Part shown: positions 7,969 to 14,786 of the stretch, in pieces | Numbering within the stretch: the stretch's first letter is position 1 | Layout of the letters: the number at the start of each line of letters is the position of its first letter | Source: CAIKZY01 sp044374195 | GTDB taxonomy: Bacteria; Actinomycetota; Actinomycetes; S36-B12 | Length of the DNA stretch: 42,981 nt | Reading direction: 5' to 3' | Assembly (NCBI GenBank): GCA_044374195.1 | Contig: JBILOY010000019.1 | Location: 1 to 42,981 of the forward strand | Made by a program: the position numbers and the translations under genes | The notes under the pieces: generated by a model | What the model was told of the DNA's origin: nothing | The model's input: the letters and a program-made list of their open reading frames with translations, nothing else | Databases searched by the model: none

Positions 7969-7982
7969 AGAACCTAGGTTCT
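7969..7982. promoter_or_regulatory. 14-bp perfect palindrome with a LexA-like core
   Basis: AGAACCTAGGTTCT is a perfect palindrome whose core is GAAC-N4-GTTC, the core of Gram-positive SOS boxes. The flanking bases differ from the usual CGAAC/GTTCG. It lies between divergent vapBC and tmRNA, and the octamer CTGTGGAC occurs on both sides (7952-7959, 7981-7988). Regulation of either neighbour is inference. Confidence 0.35.
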
Positions 7983-8078
7983 GTGGACAGATCACTGCGA
8001 CGAACATTTCGTGATTAGGTGCCAGGGATTTACGATGGCAAAGAGTCACGTGCTCGTTGCAAATAGAAAATTCCATAT

Positions 8079-8444
8079 GGGGGTGACAGGTTTCGACGTT
8101 CAGATGTTTTGACCGGAGAAGCGTGTCGAGAATCAAGGTGATCTCGTTAAGCATCCTTGAAAACAAATAACTGCCAAAAACAAGCAGTCTGCTGAGTCCT
8201 ACGCCCTCGCGGCGTAGTACATAGATCAGCCGTCAGCCCAATGCGTCCCCGAATTGGGGTCTGACGTCGCTAGGGGACTCACCAATCGCTCCGGTTACGG
8301 GAGCGGGCGGAAAGCCAAACAGTAACTGGGCCGCTCGATGCAGTGCCGCACGAAGCATTGAGGCCGAGAAGCGATAGCGCGGCTACACACGTAGAAGTAC
8401 GGAAGAGGCCTGCACGGACCCGGGTTCGATTCCCGGCACCTCCA
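8079..8444 (+). ncRNA. ssrA: Transfer-messenger RNA (tmRNA)
   Basis: RNA of about 366 nt that rescues stalled ribosomes together with SmpB. The 5' end GGGGGTGACAGGTTTCGAC is the tmRNA signature. GGGGGTG (8079-8085) pairs with CACCTCC (8437-8443) as acceptor stem, and the T arm (GGGTTCGATTCCC) is intact near 8420-8435. CCA is not properly encoded (ACA follows). The tag frame is read as GCC at 8173 to TAG at 8215, giving AKNKQSAESYALAA with the degradation signal ALAA. One-piece form. A strong hairpin terminator follows at once. The last 17 bases recur about 112 bp downstream. Confidence 0.96.
8173..8217 (+). other. tmRNA-encoded proteolysis tag
   Basis: Read in frame, GCC AAA AAC AAG ... GCG GCG TAG encodes AKNKQSAESYALAA. 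The ALAA terminus is the normal protease-recognition end. The resume codon is placed at GCC 8173 because tags usually begin with Ala; the exact first codon is not proven by sequence alone. Confidence 0.8.
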
Positions 8445-8447
8445 CAA
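8431..8447 (+). repeat. tmRNA 3'-end repeat, copy 1
   Basis: TCCCGGCACCTCCACAA, comprising the 3' strands of the tmRNA T arm and acceptor stem. This kind of sequence is a common attachment site for tyrosine integrases. An identical 17-base copy lies at 8543-8559. Confidence 0.7.
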
Positions 8448-8449
8448 AG

Positions 8450-8483
8450 AAAGAGACCCAGGGTTGAACCCCTGGGTCTCTTT
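8450..8483 (+). terminator. Rho-independent terminator of tmRNA
   Basis: AAAGAGACCCAGGG (8450-8463) pairs perfectly with CCCTGGGTCTCTTT (8470-8483), 14 bp with a 6-nt loop, followed by GTTTGTG. It begins six bases after the mature tmRNA end. Confidence 0.88.
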
Positions 8484-8518
8484 GTTTGTGTTGAGTTGAG
8501 TTGCGGGAATCGGGAGGA

Positions 8519-8536
8519 GCTTCGCGCTAGCGAAGC
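8519..8536. repeat. Short hairpin next to the second tmRNA-end copy
   Basis: GCTTCGC (8519-8525) and GCGAAGC (8530-8536) form a 7-bp inverted repeat with loop GCTA, seven bases before the second copy of the tmRNA 3' end. Function unknown. Confidence 0.4.
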
Positions 8537-8542
8537 GACGGA

Positions 8543-8559
8543 TCCCGGCACCTCCACAA
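8543..8559 (+). repeat. tmRNA 3'-end repeat, copy 2 (possible attachment-site scar)
   Basis: Exact 17-base duplicate of the tmRNA 3' end, lacking the rest of the T arm and acceptor. No integrase or cargo lies between the copies; only the terminator and a short hairpin do. Confidence 0.6.
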
Positions 8560-8562
8560 TGC

Positions 8563-8595
8563 AAGAAGCCCCCGTCCAATGGACGGGGGCTTCTT
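8563..8595. terminator. Hairpin terminator between tmRNA region and cspA
   Basis: AAGAAGCCCCCGTCC (8563-8577) and GGACGGGGGCTTCTT (8581-8595) form a perfect 15-bp stem with a 3-nt loop. It lies 19 bp past the cspA stop and probably terminates that minus-strand gene. On the plus strand TTGGTGTTT follows, so it may act in both directions. Confidence 0.8.
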
Positions 8596-8613
8596 GGTGT
8601 TTGAAGTCTGAAA

Positions 8614-8817
8614 TTAGACGACGCGAACCTTGTCAGCCTGGGGACCCTTGGGGCCCTGGGTGATGTCGAATTCGACAGCCTGGTTCTCGTCGAGCGAGCG
8701 GTAGCCATCGGAGTCGATTGCGGAGTAGTGAACGAAAACGTCCGGTCCGCCGTCAGCCTGCTCGATGAAGCCGAAGCCCTTTTCTGCGTTGAACCACTTA
8801 ACGGTGCCTTGTGCCAT
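8614..8817 (-). CDS. cspA: Cold-shock domain protein
   Basis: Small single-domain nucleic-acid chaperone, 67 aa. RNP1 KGFGFIEQ (about 13-20) and RNP2 VFVHYSAI (about 27-34) are intact, and the start GTVKWFNAEKGFGFI is canonical. A good SD (AAGGAG) lies nine bases before the ATG, so unlike many genes here it has a leadered mRNA. A 5' UTR of perhaps 90-100 nt is likely, as in other cold-shock genes. A hairpin terminator follows the stop. Confidence 0.96.
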   Translation of the reverse strand: MAQGTVKWFNAEKGFGFIEQADGGPDVFVHYSAIDSDGYRSLDENQAVEFDITQGPKGPQADKVRVV

Positions 8818-9194
8818 GGTGCTAAATCTCCTTAACGAAAGACGTGGCAGACGATATGTCCGTCACGCGGTGAAGCCGTATCGCGCCGTCGTCCTCGTTG
8901 GGATTTAGTGCTGACATGCCTTTACCTGATGCAAGTGTGACGTACATCGGGTGAGATTCATAGCGGCAGGGTCCGTTTTAGCCTGATTTCTGGTAAAAAT
9001 TCCCGATTTCCTCATGGAAGTGATCAGGGAATCGCGGTCGAAGGGGAGGGAATGCCCGGGCCAAGAAGGTGAACTCGGCGCATTGGCCGACCTTCATAGC
9101 CGTTGGAGTCGGCGAGGACATGCTCGTGTAGACCGCCAAAGTCGTGGTTGACGTTTTGCTCGGCTGGTTCCAGTGCGCACGCAGCGATAAAGAG
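8818..9194. other. Intergenic region without a supported gene
   Basis: The part next to cspA should hold its promoter and 5' UTR. On the minus strand TTGCAT (near 8930) followed about 18 bases later by CACTAA (near 8908) is a weak -35/-10 candidate. The rest, towards 9194, has open frames but none with recognisable motifs or a convincing ribosome-binding site. It may be decayed coding sequence; nothing more can be supported. Confidence 0.5.
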
Positions 9195-9635
9195 CTAGCG
9201 CGTCGAGAGCTTCTTCGCCATCTTCTTGATTGAGGTGGTGAAGGCCTGGCGTGCAGCGGCGCCCACCGGAGTAGCAAGGAACTGGGGGAGCACCGGAACG
9301 CGAACGTCCTCGAACCAGTCGAGACGGCAGCTATTGCTACCGGTCGACGTCACCGAGAGCTCAACAGTGCCGGTGAGAATTGGGCCGAGCTTGGTCACGT
9401 GAACTGTCATCGCTTCGGAGTCGAGCGAGTCAATGCGCATGCGATCAGGAAGTGCGAGCGGCTTGATGCCTGAAGTGGCGGTGAATTCGGTGCCTGCGCC
9501 GCCGTCACCGCTGTGAATAACGACCTTGGTCAGCGGCACCCAGTCCTCGTGCGCCTTCCAGTCGATCAACTCCGCGAACACGCGTTCAGCGGGGAGATCG
9601 AGATTGCGGGAGACAGTGAACTGCACGCGGGCCAT
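9195..9635 (-). CDS. SRPBCC (polyketide cyclase/START-like) family protein
   Basis: A 146 aa protein of the helix-grip SRPBCC fold, which forms a hydrophobic ligand pocket. The N-terminus VQFTVSRNLDLPAERVFAELIDWKAHEDWVP is the standard start (beta strand, then the Pxx(V)FxxlxDw helix), and the long C-terminal helix AARQAFTTSIKKMAKKLS closes the pocket. Ligand and pathway unknown; neighbours give no help. GACACT ends 6 nt before the ATG and no SD is present, so the mRNA is probably leaderless. Confidence 0.8.
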   Translation of the reverse strand: MARVQFTVSRNLDLPAERVFAELIDWKAHEDWVPLTKVVIHSGDGGAGTEFTATSGIKPLALPDRMRIDSLDSEAMTVHVTKLGPILTGTVELSVTSTGSNSCRLDWFEDVRVPVLPQFLATPVGAAARQAFTTSIKKMAKKLSTR

Positions 9636-9641
9636 GGCTCT

Positions 9642-9647
9642 AGTGTC
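9642..9647 (-). promoter_or_regulatory. -10 box of the SRPBCC gene (leaderless)
   Basis: On the minus strand GACACT ends exactly 6 nt before the ATG (9633-9635). It is a weaker match to TANNNT than the others. Confidence 0.35.
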
Positions 9648-9682
9648 TCGCGACCCGCACGTTCCCGCTCGTCAGACCTCGG

Positions 9683-9754
9683 TCATTGCCCTTCGTAGTC
9701 TCGTCGAAGTGCCTCGACGTTGATCTTCGTCATCTCGAGCATGGCTTGCATCGC
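9683..9754 (-). pseudogene. C-terminal remnant of a VOC (PhnB-like) protein
   Basis: In one minus-strand frame ending at TGA 9683-9685 the sequence reads AMQAMLEMTKINVEALRRDY-EGQ. This resembles the C-terminal helix of PhnB-type VOC proteins annotated as 3-demethylubiquinone-9 methyltransferase-like (pattern AMxxMxKxDIxALExAYxG). No upstream body of the gene exists, since the frame is unrecognisable and then hits a stop. Most simply it is the stump of a deleted gene. Confidence 0.4.
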
Positions 9755-9774
9755 CCCACAATTTTCCCCGCTGT

Positions 9775-9780
9775 TACGGT
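9775..9780 (+). promoter_or_regulatory. -10 box of the SpoU methyltransferase gene
   Basis: TACGGT ends 9 nt before the ATG at 9790, so the 5' leader would be zero to three bases. No SD is present. Confidence 0.45.
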
Positions 9781-9789
9781 CTGCTCACT

Positions 9790-10638
9790 ATGGAGATAGC
9801 GGGCGTGGCGGTAATTCAGATCGAGGATCCTGCTGATCCCCGGCTCTCCGACTACACGGGGCTGACTGATGTCGCCCGCCGCTCCAAGCATGAGCCGTCG
9901 ATGGGCATCTATATGGCCGAGAGCGAGATGGTCATTCGCATTGCTGTTGAGGCGGGCCATCAGGTGAAGTCGCTACTGATGGCTGAGCGATGGATCGAGC
10001 CCTTGGCCGATGTGCTGCCGGGCATTGGCGCTGATGCAGCAGGGGAGACACCTCTCTATGTCGCTGACTACGAGACGCTCGAGCAGATCACCGGCTTCAA
10101 TGTGCACCGCGGGGCCTTGGCCGCGATCTACCGCCCGACACTTCTGACCCTTGATGAACTGCTCGATTCACTCGAGTCGTTCACCTCGCCGCGAATCGCG
10201 ATCCTCGACGGCCTGGTCAATCACACCAATGTCGGCGCGATCTTCAGATCCGCGGCTGCGCTCGGGGCCGATGCCGTGCTCATCTCACCTGCCTGTGCTG
10301 ATCCGCTTTATCGGCGAAGCATTCGTGTGTCGATGGGCACCGTGTTTCAGGTGCCTTGGACCCGTTTCGACTCGTGGACAGAGCTAGGTCATGTGTTGCG
10401 TTCACGGGGTTATGCGGTCGCGGCTCTTGCGCTGAGCGACGACTCAGTCGAAATCGAGGAGTACGCCGCATCCGTTCCTGACCGGCTTGCGCTGATCCTC
10501 GGAACCGAGGGAACGGGCATCAGTACCGAGGCTCGCGCCATCTGCGATGCGATCGTGCGCATCCCGATGCGAGCCGATGTCGACTCATTAAATGTTGCCG
10601 CGGCATCGGCAGTCGCATTCTGGGCATTGAGGGCGTAG
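9790..10638 (+). CDS. TrmH/SpoU-family RNA 2'-O-methyltransferase
   Basis: SPOUT-class methyltransferase of 282 aa expected to methylate a ribose of tRNA or rRNA using S-adenosylmethionine. An N-terminal substrate-binding part (about 1-125) precedes the trefoil-knot domain with motif 1 NHTNVGAIFRSAAALGADAV (about 140-159), motif 2 LALILGTEGTGIS (about 234-246) and motif 3 IPMRADVDSLNVAAASAVAFW (described, residues about 258-278). The conserved Asn and Arg of motif 1 and the SLN of motif 3 are intact. The exact substrate cannot be told. Confidence 0.9.
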   Translation: MEIAGVAVIQIEDPADPRLSDYTGLTDVARRSKHEPSMGIYMAESEMVIRIAVEAGHQVKSLLMAERWIEPLADVLPGIGADAAGETPLYVADYETLEQITGFNVHRGALAAIYRPTLLTLDELLDSLESFTSPRIAILDGLVNHTNVGAIFRSAAALGADAVLISPACADPLYRRSIRVSMGTVFQVPWTRFDSWTELGHVLRSRGYAVAALALSDDSVEIEEYAASVPDRLALILGTEGTGISTEARAICDAIVRIPMRADVDSLNVAAASAVAFWALRA

Positions 10639-10700
10639 CAATGCTCGATTGCCGCTGCCTCTATCCTGAGAGCCAACGCACCTGCGCAGGGGAGAAGATC

Positions 10701-11168
10701 ATGGGAAAGAAGTCAGACACGAAGCCCGCCAAGAAGGCCGACAAGAAGTCGACCGTGACCGCAGCCGCCAGCAAGGTCGCCGCTGTGCCCGTGCCTAATG
10801 TCATCTGGAAAGACGTCCCCGATGATCACGATTACCCGGCTGCTCTTTCCTACCTGGGCCTGTGCGCTGACAAGGCCACAGCCCAACAACTCGTCGATAA
10901 GTTGAAGACTGCCGAGATCGTGCTGCATCCGGCCAAGGATCTCCTTCGCTCCACGCGTTTGGACCTTCTGCCCGCGAACGACCCTGCGGTGATGCGCGAT
11001 CTCCAGAAGGTCTCCCAGGGACAGCTGCTCTCGCCGGTGCTCATCGTGCGCGGAGTCCTCGAGAAGGGAATTCCGGCCGTGATCGCCGACGGATACCACC
11101 GGGTGTGCTCGAGTTACCACCTCAGCGAGAACGAGCAGATTCCCTGCCGCATCATCGACGGCATCTGA
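10701..11168 (+). CDS. Unknown protein with a ParB/sulfiredoxin-like motif
   Basis: 155 aa. A Lys/Ala-rich low-complexity N-terminus (residues 1-30) is followed by a compact domain. The stretch LSPVLIVRGVLEKGIPAVIADGYHRVCSSYHL (described; about 107-139) resembles the ParB/sulfiredoxin-like core in which a G(Y/H)HR segment binds nucleotide. ATG 10701 is chosen because AGGGGAGAAG lies directly upstream; the open frame further 5' is not needed. Function unknown; no partner genes nearby. Confidence 0.65.
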   Translation: MGKKSDTKPAKKADKKSTVTAAASKVAAVPVPNVIWKDVPDDHDYPAALSYLGLCADKATAQQLVDKLKTAEIVLHPAKDLLRSTRLDLLPANDPAVMRDLQKVSQGQLLSPVLIVRGVLEKGIPAVIADGYHRVCSSYHLSENEQIPCRIIDGI

Positions 11169-11279
11169 TCAACAGAGTTTTGCGGGTCGGGCTCACCTGA
11201 ATTCGGCTCCGTTGCCGATATCTTGGGTCGAGCGCGACCGAATGGGCGTGCATTCGTCGTACTGAACTGAGGAGTTCGC

Positions 11280-11645
11280 ATGGCAAACAACCAAGGAGCG
11301 CAGCGCCCCTTCGGCGTCACCGTGATCATGCTGCTGATCATTCTTCAGGGCATTTTCGGCATCGTGATCGGAGTTATTGGCGCTATTAACTGGAAGGACG
11401 ATACGCCGATCGTTGTCTCCCTGATCACGATCATCATCGCGCTGATCTACCTCGGCGTGGCAGGTGCTCTCGGTCGCGGAAACCGCGGTGCCCGCATGTT
11501 GATCGCGATCATCACGTTCCTCGTCTTGATCAACGGCGTCGTATGGCTCTTCTCGAATGCCTGGGCTGGAATCGTCCAGATCGTGATTTCGATCATCATT
11601 CTGCTCGTGCTGTTCAGCCGTAAGGCCACTGCCTTCTTCGGATAA
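11280..11645 (+). CDS. Small integral membrane protein of unknown function
   Basis: 121 aa with about four hydrophobic helices (about 12-36, 44-63, 71-88, 92-113), short loops and no recognised motif. The ATG is preceded by TGAGGAG, a good SD. A strong terminator follows 7 bp after the stop, so it appears to be a single-gene transcript. Confidence 0.7.
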   Translation: MANNQGAQRPFGVTVIMLLIILQGIFGIVIGVIGAINWKDDTPIVVSLITIIIALIYLGVAGALGRGNRGARMLIAIITFLVLINGVVWLFSNAWAGIVQIVISIIILLVLFSRKATAFFG

Positions 11646-11652
11646 GGCTTGC

Positions 11653-11691
11653 GATGAAGGCCCGGTGGATGGATTCCACCGGGCCTTCATC
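11653..11691 (+). terminator. Rho-independent terminator
   Basis: GATGAAGGCCCGGTGGA (11653-11669) and TCCACCGGGCCTTCATC (11675-11691) form a perfect 17-bp stem with a 5-nt loop, followed by ATTTAGT. It separates the small membrane protein gene from corA. Confidence 0.88.
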
Positions 11692-11711
11692 ATTTAGTCA
11701 CTCTTCTGCGA

Positions 11712-11717
11712 CACAAT
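11712..11717 (+). promoter_or_regulatory. -10 box of corA (leaderless)
   Basis: CACAAT ends 6 nt before the ATG at 11724; no SD is present. The same hexamer at the same spacing precedes the aldo-keto reductase gene at 16122. Confidence 0.5.
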
Positions 11718-11723
11718 GACGGA

Positions 11724-12746
11724 ATGATCCGCGGACTCGGGCTCTACACGCCTGCTGAGGCGATCGACATCATGGATGTCCGCACCTGGGAAGAGCCCGG
11801 CGATGGCCCGGTCGAGGACAGGCTGCTTGATGTGCGTAATCGCTGCGCTGATATCCCCGACGCTTTCGTCTGGATTGGCCTGTTCGAGCCGACGAAGGCC
11901 GAGCTAGAGATCGTCGCTCAGGCTTTCAATCTTGATCATCTGCTCGTGGAAGACGCTGCGAACCCTGCCCAGCGCCCGAAGATCGAGCTCGACGACAACG
12001 GCCACGGTCTCGTAATTCTCAAGGTGCTCGACTACATCGAGCAGTCATCAGACGTGAATACCGGTCAGCTGGCGGTGTTCGTCGGCAGTGATTACGTCAT
12101 CACGGTGCGATTCGGCCAGATCGGTGACCTCCGGAATATCCGAGCTCGCGTTCAGGCAAGCCCGAATCTGCGCGAGATCGGTCCGCTCGGTGTTCTTTAC
12201 GCACTCATGGACTCCATCGTCGATGGCTACGTTTCGGTTGCCGAAGAAGTGTCAGTTGATATCGAGAACCTAGAGACCCAGGTGTTCTCGAAGGACTATT
12301 CATCAGGCAGCGTCGATCAGATCTATCGCCTCAAGCGCGAGAACGTCGAGATCCGCCGTGCGACGAATCCGCTCACGCCGTTCGCCCAGCACCTCACCGG
12401 TCGACTCGTGCCGTGGGTTCCTGCCGAACTTGACGGCTACTTCCGAGATATCGGAGATCACATCCTGCGTGTTTCGGATTCGGTGGAGTCGTCCGACAAT
12501 CTGCTGATGACCTTGCTGATGGCCTCGACATCGCTGCAGGACCTCCAGCAGAACCAGGACATGCGCAAGATCTCCGGCTGGGTCGCTATCGCCGCTGTTC
12601 CGACGATGATCGCGGGCATCTACGGAATGAACTTCGACTTCATGCCCGAACTGCATCAACCCTGGGGCTACCCGGTCGTGCTTGCCGTGATGGCCGGGTC
12701 TTGTTTCGCGATCTACCGCGCCTTCAAGCGCTCCGGTTGGCTCTGA
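11724..12746 (+). CDS. corA: CorA-family Mg2+/Co2+ transporter
   Basis: Pentameric divalent-cation channel subunit, 340 aa. A large cytoplasmic domain (about 1-280) with the long stalk helix (about 180-280) leads to two C-terminal TM helices, joined by the selectivity loop GMNFDFMPE with GMN at 301-303. The basic C-terminus KRSGWL is typical. Single gene between a terminator and the convergent arsR, whose stop is only 10 bp away. Confidence 0.94.
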   Translation: MIRGLGLYTPAEAIDIMDVRTWEEPGDGPVEDRLLDVRNRCADIPDAFVWIGLFEPTKAELEIVAQAFNLDHLLVEDAANPAQRPKIELDDNGHGLVILKVLDYIEQSSDVNTGQLAVFVGSDYVITVRFGQIGDLRNIRARVQASPNLREIGPLGVLYALMDSIVDGYVSVAEEVSVDIENLETQVFSKDYSSGSVDQIYRLKRENVEIRRATNPLTPFAQHLTGRLVPWVPAELDGYFRDIGDHILRVSDSVESSDNLLMTLLMASTSLQDLQQNQDMRKISGWVAIAAVPTMIAGIYGMNFDFMPELHQPWGYPVVLAVMAGSCFAIYRAFKRSGWL

Positions 12747-12756
12747 TCGCTGCCGC

Positions 12757-13122
12757 TCAGATCAACAGGCGCGAGATTTCCTTGAGTCGCTTGGGATTGA
12801 GGGTGAACCAAGCCCAGGTGCCGCGCTGTTCGCGACTCAGCACACCGGCAGAGGTGAGCACCCGCAGGTGATGGCTGATCGTGGGCTGGCTGAGGCCCAT
12901 GGCCTCGGTGAGATCGCAGACGCACGCCTCGCAGTTCGCACTGGATCGAATCAGTGAGATCAGTTGCAGTCGTGCTGGGTCGGCGACCGCCTTCAGAAGC
13001 AGCGCGAGATCCTCGGCGTTCTCACGACTCATCGGCTCGGCCGCTCCGGGAGCGCAGCAGGCCTGGGTCGGAGTCGCCAGCGAAAGATCCGCGAGTACCC
13101 GCGGCCGTGTCTTCGTTGCCAT
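12757..13122 (-). CDS. arsR: ArsR-family arsenic-responsive repressor
   Basis: Winged-helix metalloregulator, 121 aa. Predicted to bind the palindrome at 13153-13184 and release it on As(III). Winged-helix residues about 40-118, recognition region LSQPTISHHLRVLTSAGVL at 78-96. Cysteines that may bind As(III) are C22-C23 in an N-terminal CCAPG segment and C64, C67, C69 in CEACVCDL. Divergent from the arsI-acr3-arsC operon across about 100 bp holding one operator, so both sides are probably repressed together. Confidence 0.93.
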   Translation of the reverse strand: MATKTRPRVLADLSLATPTQACCAPGAAEPMSRENAEDLALLLKAVADPARLQLISLIRSSANCEACVCDLTEAMGLSQPTISHHLRVLTSAGVLSREQRGTWAWFTLNPKRLKEISRLLI

Positions 13123-13152
13123 GCCAGCCCCTGTTCACCCGAATGTCACTTC

Positions 13153-13184
13153 ATCGATGCCTGTCTATATTGACAGGCATCGAT
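13153..13184. promoter_or_regulatory. ArsR operator, perfect 13-bp inverted repeat
   Basis: ATCGATGCCTGTC (13153-13165) and GACAGGCATCGAT (13172-13184) are perfect inverted arms around TATATT. The arm matches the TTGACxxxCATCGAT style of actinobacterial ArsR operators. It lies between divergent arsR and arsI, and TATATT could serve as a -10 element buried under the repressor. Confidence 0.85.
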
Positions 13185-13224
13185 CTATTTGGCAAGGATG
13201 AGGCATCGTCCATCGGAGGTCCAC

Positions 13225-13683
13225 ATGTCACGCGTCCAGCTCGCCCTCAACGTCTCCAACCTCGAGGCATCGATCGAGTTCTACTCGAAGATGTTCGGCA
13301 CGACGCCGCACAAGCTGCGCCCGGGCTACGCGAACTTCTCGATCAGTGAGCCTCCGCTCAAGCTCGTGCTGATCGAGACTCCCGATGACGTGCGCGGCAA
13401 CGGCGCTGCTGGTGCGCTCAATCACCTCGGCGTTGAGGTCGACTCCATCGATGACGTGAATGCAGCCGCGATTCGCCTGACAGAGCAGGGCATGTCAACC
13501 CTCGAGGAGCGCGGCACCGATTGCTGCTACGCGATCCAGGACAAGGTGTGGGTGCATGACCCCGCGGGTGCTCCGTGGGAGTTCTACACCGTCACCGATG
13601 ACAACCCGACTGGTACCAGCACCCTCATCTCGATGAAGCTCGCCGAGACCGGCGGTGCCTGCTGTGCACCCGGGCAGTGCTGA
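13225..13683 (+). CDS. arsI: ArsI/CadI-type VOC protein, probable C-As lyase
   Basis: Non-haem iron dioxygenase-like protein of the vicinal oxygen chelate fold, 152 aa; the ArsI family cleaves the carbon-arsenic bond of trivalent methylarsenicals. Candidate metal ligands are Q5, H67 (ALNHLGVEV) and E119 (PWEFY). The vicinal pair C100-C101 (TDCCYA) matches the arsenic-binding Cys pair of ArsI. An extra C-terminal CCAPGQC (C146, C147, C152) echoes the CCAPG in ArsR. ATG 13225 chosen for its GGAGG. Its TGA overlaps the acr3 ATG. The related CadI (cadmium-induced) annotation is the main alternative. Confidence 0.85.
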   Translation: MSRVQLALNVSNLEASIEFYSKMFGTTPHKLRPGYANFSISEPPLKLVLIETPDDVRGNGAAGALNHLGVEVDSIDDVNAAAIRLTEQGMSTLEERGTDCCYAIQDKVWVHDPAGAPWEFYTVTDDNPTGTSTLISMKLAETGGACCAPGQC

Positions 13684-14786
13684 TGAACCAGTCCGCTCAG
13701 CTCGATCAAGATGAAGCCGCCGTTATCGGCCGCCTCTCTACCCTCGATCGATTCCTGCCGCTGTGGATCGGCATCGCGATGGTGCTCGGCCTGGTGCTCG
13801 GTCGCGTATTGCCGGGCATGCAGGGCGCCCTTGACTCGGTGAAGGTTGACGGAACGAGCCTGCCCATCGCTATCGGCCTGCTCGCGATGATGTACCCGGT
13901 TCTCGCCCGCGTGAAGTATGAGGAAATGGGTCATCTCACCGGTGATCGGCGCATGCTCGGCCTTTCGCTCGTCTTGAACTGGATCATCGGCCCCGCGCTG
14001 ATGTTCACCCTCGCCTGGATCTTCCTTCCCGATGATCCTGCGTTCCGCACCGGCCTGATCGTCATCGGCCTTGCACGCTGCATCGCGATGGTGCTGATCT
14101 GGAATGACCTAGCCTGCGGCGATCGTGAGGCCGGCGCACTGCTCGTCGCCATCAACTCGGTGTTCCAGATTCTCGGCTACGCACTTTTGGGCACCTTCTA
14201 TCTGGCGATCCTCCCCGGTTGGCTCGGCCTCGATACGCAGGATGTCGAGTTCTCGACCTGGCTGATCACGAAGGCTGTGCTGGTATTCCTGGGCATCCCG
14301 CTCATTGCCGGTTACCTCACGCGGCGCATCGGCGTCGCGAAGAAGGGTCGCCAGTGGTACGACGACGTGTTCGCGCCAAAGATCGCACCGATTGCGCTGT
14401 GGGGCTTGCTCTTCACCATCGTGATCTTGTTCGCACTACAGGGCAACACGATCACCGGCGATCCGGGTGCTGTCGTGAAGATCGCGATTCCCCTCATCAT
14501 CTACTTTGCGATCATGTGGTTCGTCAGCATGGCGGCCTCACGTGCCCTTGGCCTCAGCTACCCGCGCTCGGCCACAGTGGCCTTCACCGCAGCAGGAAAC
14601 AACTTTGAGCTTGCGATCGCCGTCTCTATTGCAGTGTGGGGCGTGACCTCGGGTCAGGCGCTCACCGGTGTCGTCGGTCCGCTCATCGAGGTGCCCGCGC
14701 TCGTCGCGCTCGTCTACGTCTCCCTCTGGCTCCGCAGGAAGTGGCGCTGGAACTCCTCCACTCCGACACGTCAGGAAGTCTCGTAA
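13683..14786 (+). CDS. acr3: Acr3-type arsenite efflux permease
   Basis: Arsenite exporter of the BART superfamily, 367 aa with about ten TM helices. The family signature GLARCIAMVLIWNDLACGDREA (described) holds the conserved Cys133 in TM4 required for transport, and the second half has FTAAGNNFELAIAV, typical of Acr3. Start ATG overlaps the arsI stop (TGATG) and its stop overlaps arsC (TAATG), so the three proteins are made in fixed ratio. Often named ArsB in annotations although unrelated to the NhaD-like ArsB. Confidence 0.95.
   Translation: MNQSAQLDQDEAAVIGRLSTLDRFLPLWIGIAMVLGLVLGRVLPGMQGALDSVKVDGTSLPIAIGLLAMMYPVLARVKYEEMGHLTGDRRMLGLSLVLNWIIGPALMFTLAWIFLPDDPAFRTGLIVIGLARCIAMVLIWNDLACGDREAGALLVAINSVFQILGYALLGTFYLAILPGWLGLDTQDVEFSTWLITKAVLVFLGIPLIAGYLTRRIGVAKKGRQWYDDVFAPKIAPIALWGLLFTIVILFALQGNTITGDPGAVVKIAIPLIIYFAIMWFVSMAASRALGLSYPRSATVAFTAAGNNFELAIAVSIAVWGVTSGQALTGVVGPLIEVPALVALVYVSLWLRRKWRWNSSTPTRQEVS

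Noticed and set aside
7852..8166. 104-residue minus-strand frame spanning the vapB upstream region and tmRNA 5' end
   Set aside because: It overlaps tmRNA, has no homology that I recognise and no SD; the vapB promoter and operator lie inside it.
8500..8560. A second tRNA- or tmRNA-like gene after the terminator
   Set aside because: Only 17 bases of the 3' end are duplicated; T loop, D arm and 5' acceptor strand are missing.
8279..8708. Minus-strand open frames opposite tmRNA and its terminators (including GAGNRTRVR-type peptides)
   Set aside because: They are the antisense of the tmRNA T arm and acceptor; such peptides are a known annotation artefact near tRNA/tmRNA 3' ends. The tmRNA is certain.
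8978..9277. 99-residue minus-strand frame in the cspA-SRPBCC gap
   Set aside because: Low-complexity Arg/Ser/Pro sequence that overlaps the SRPBCC gene; no motif or start signal.
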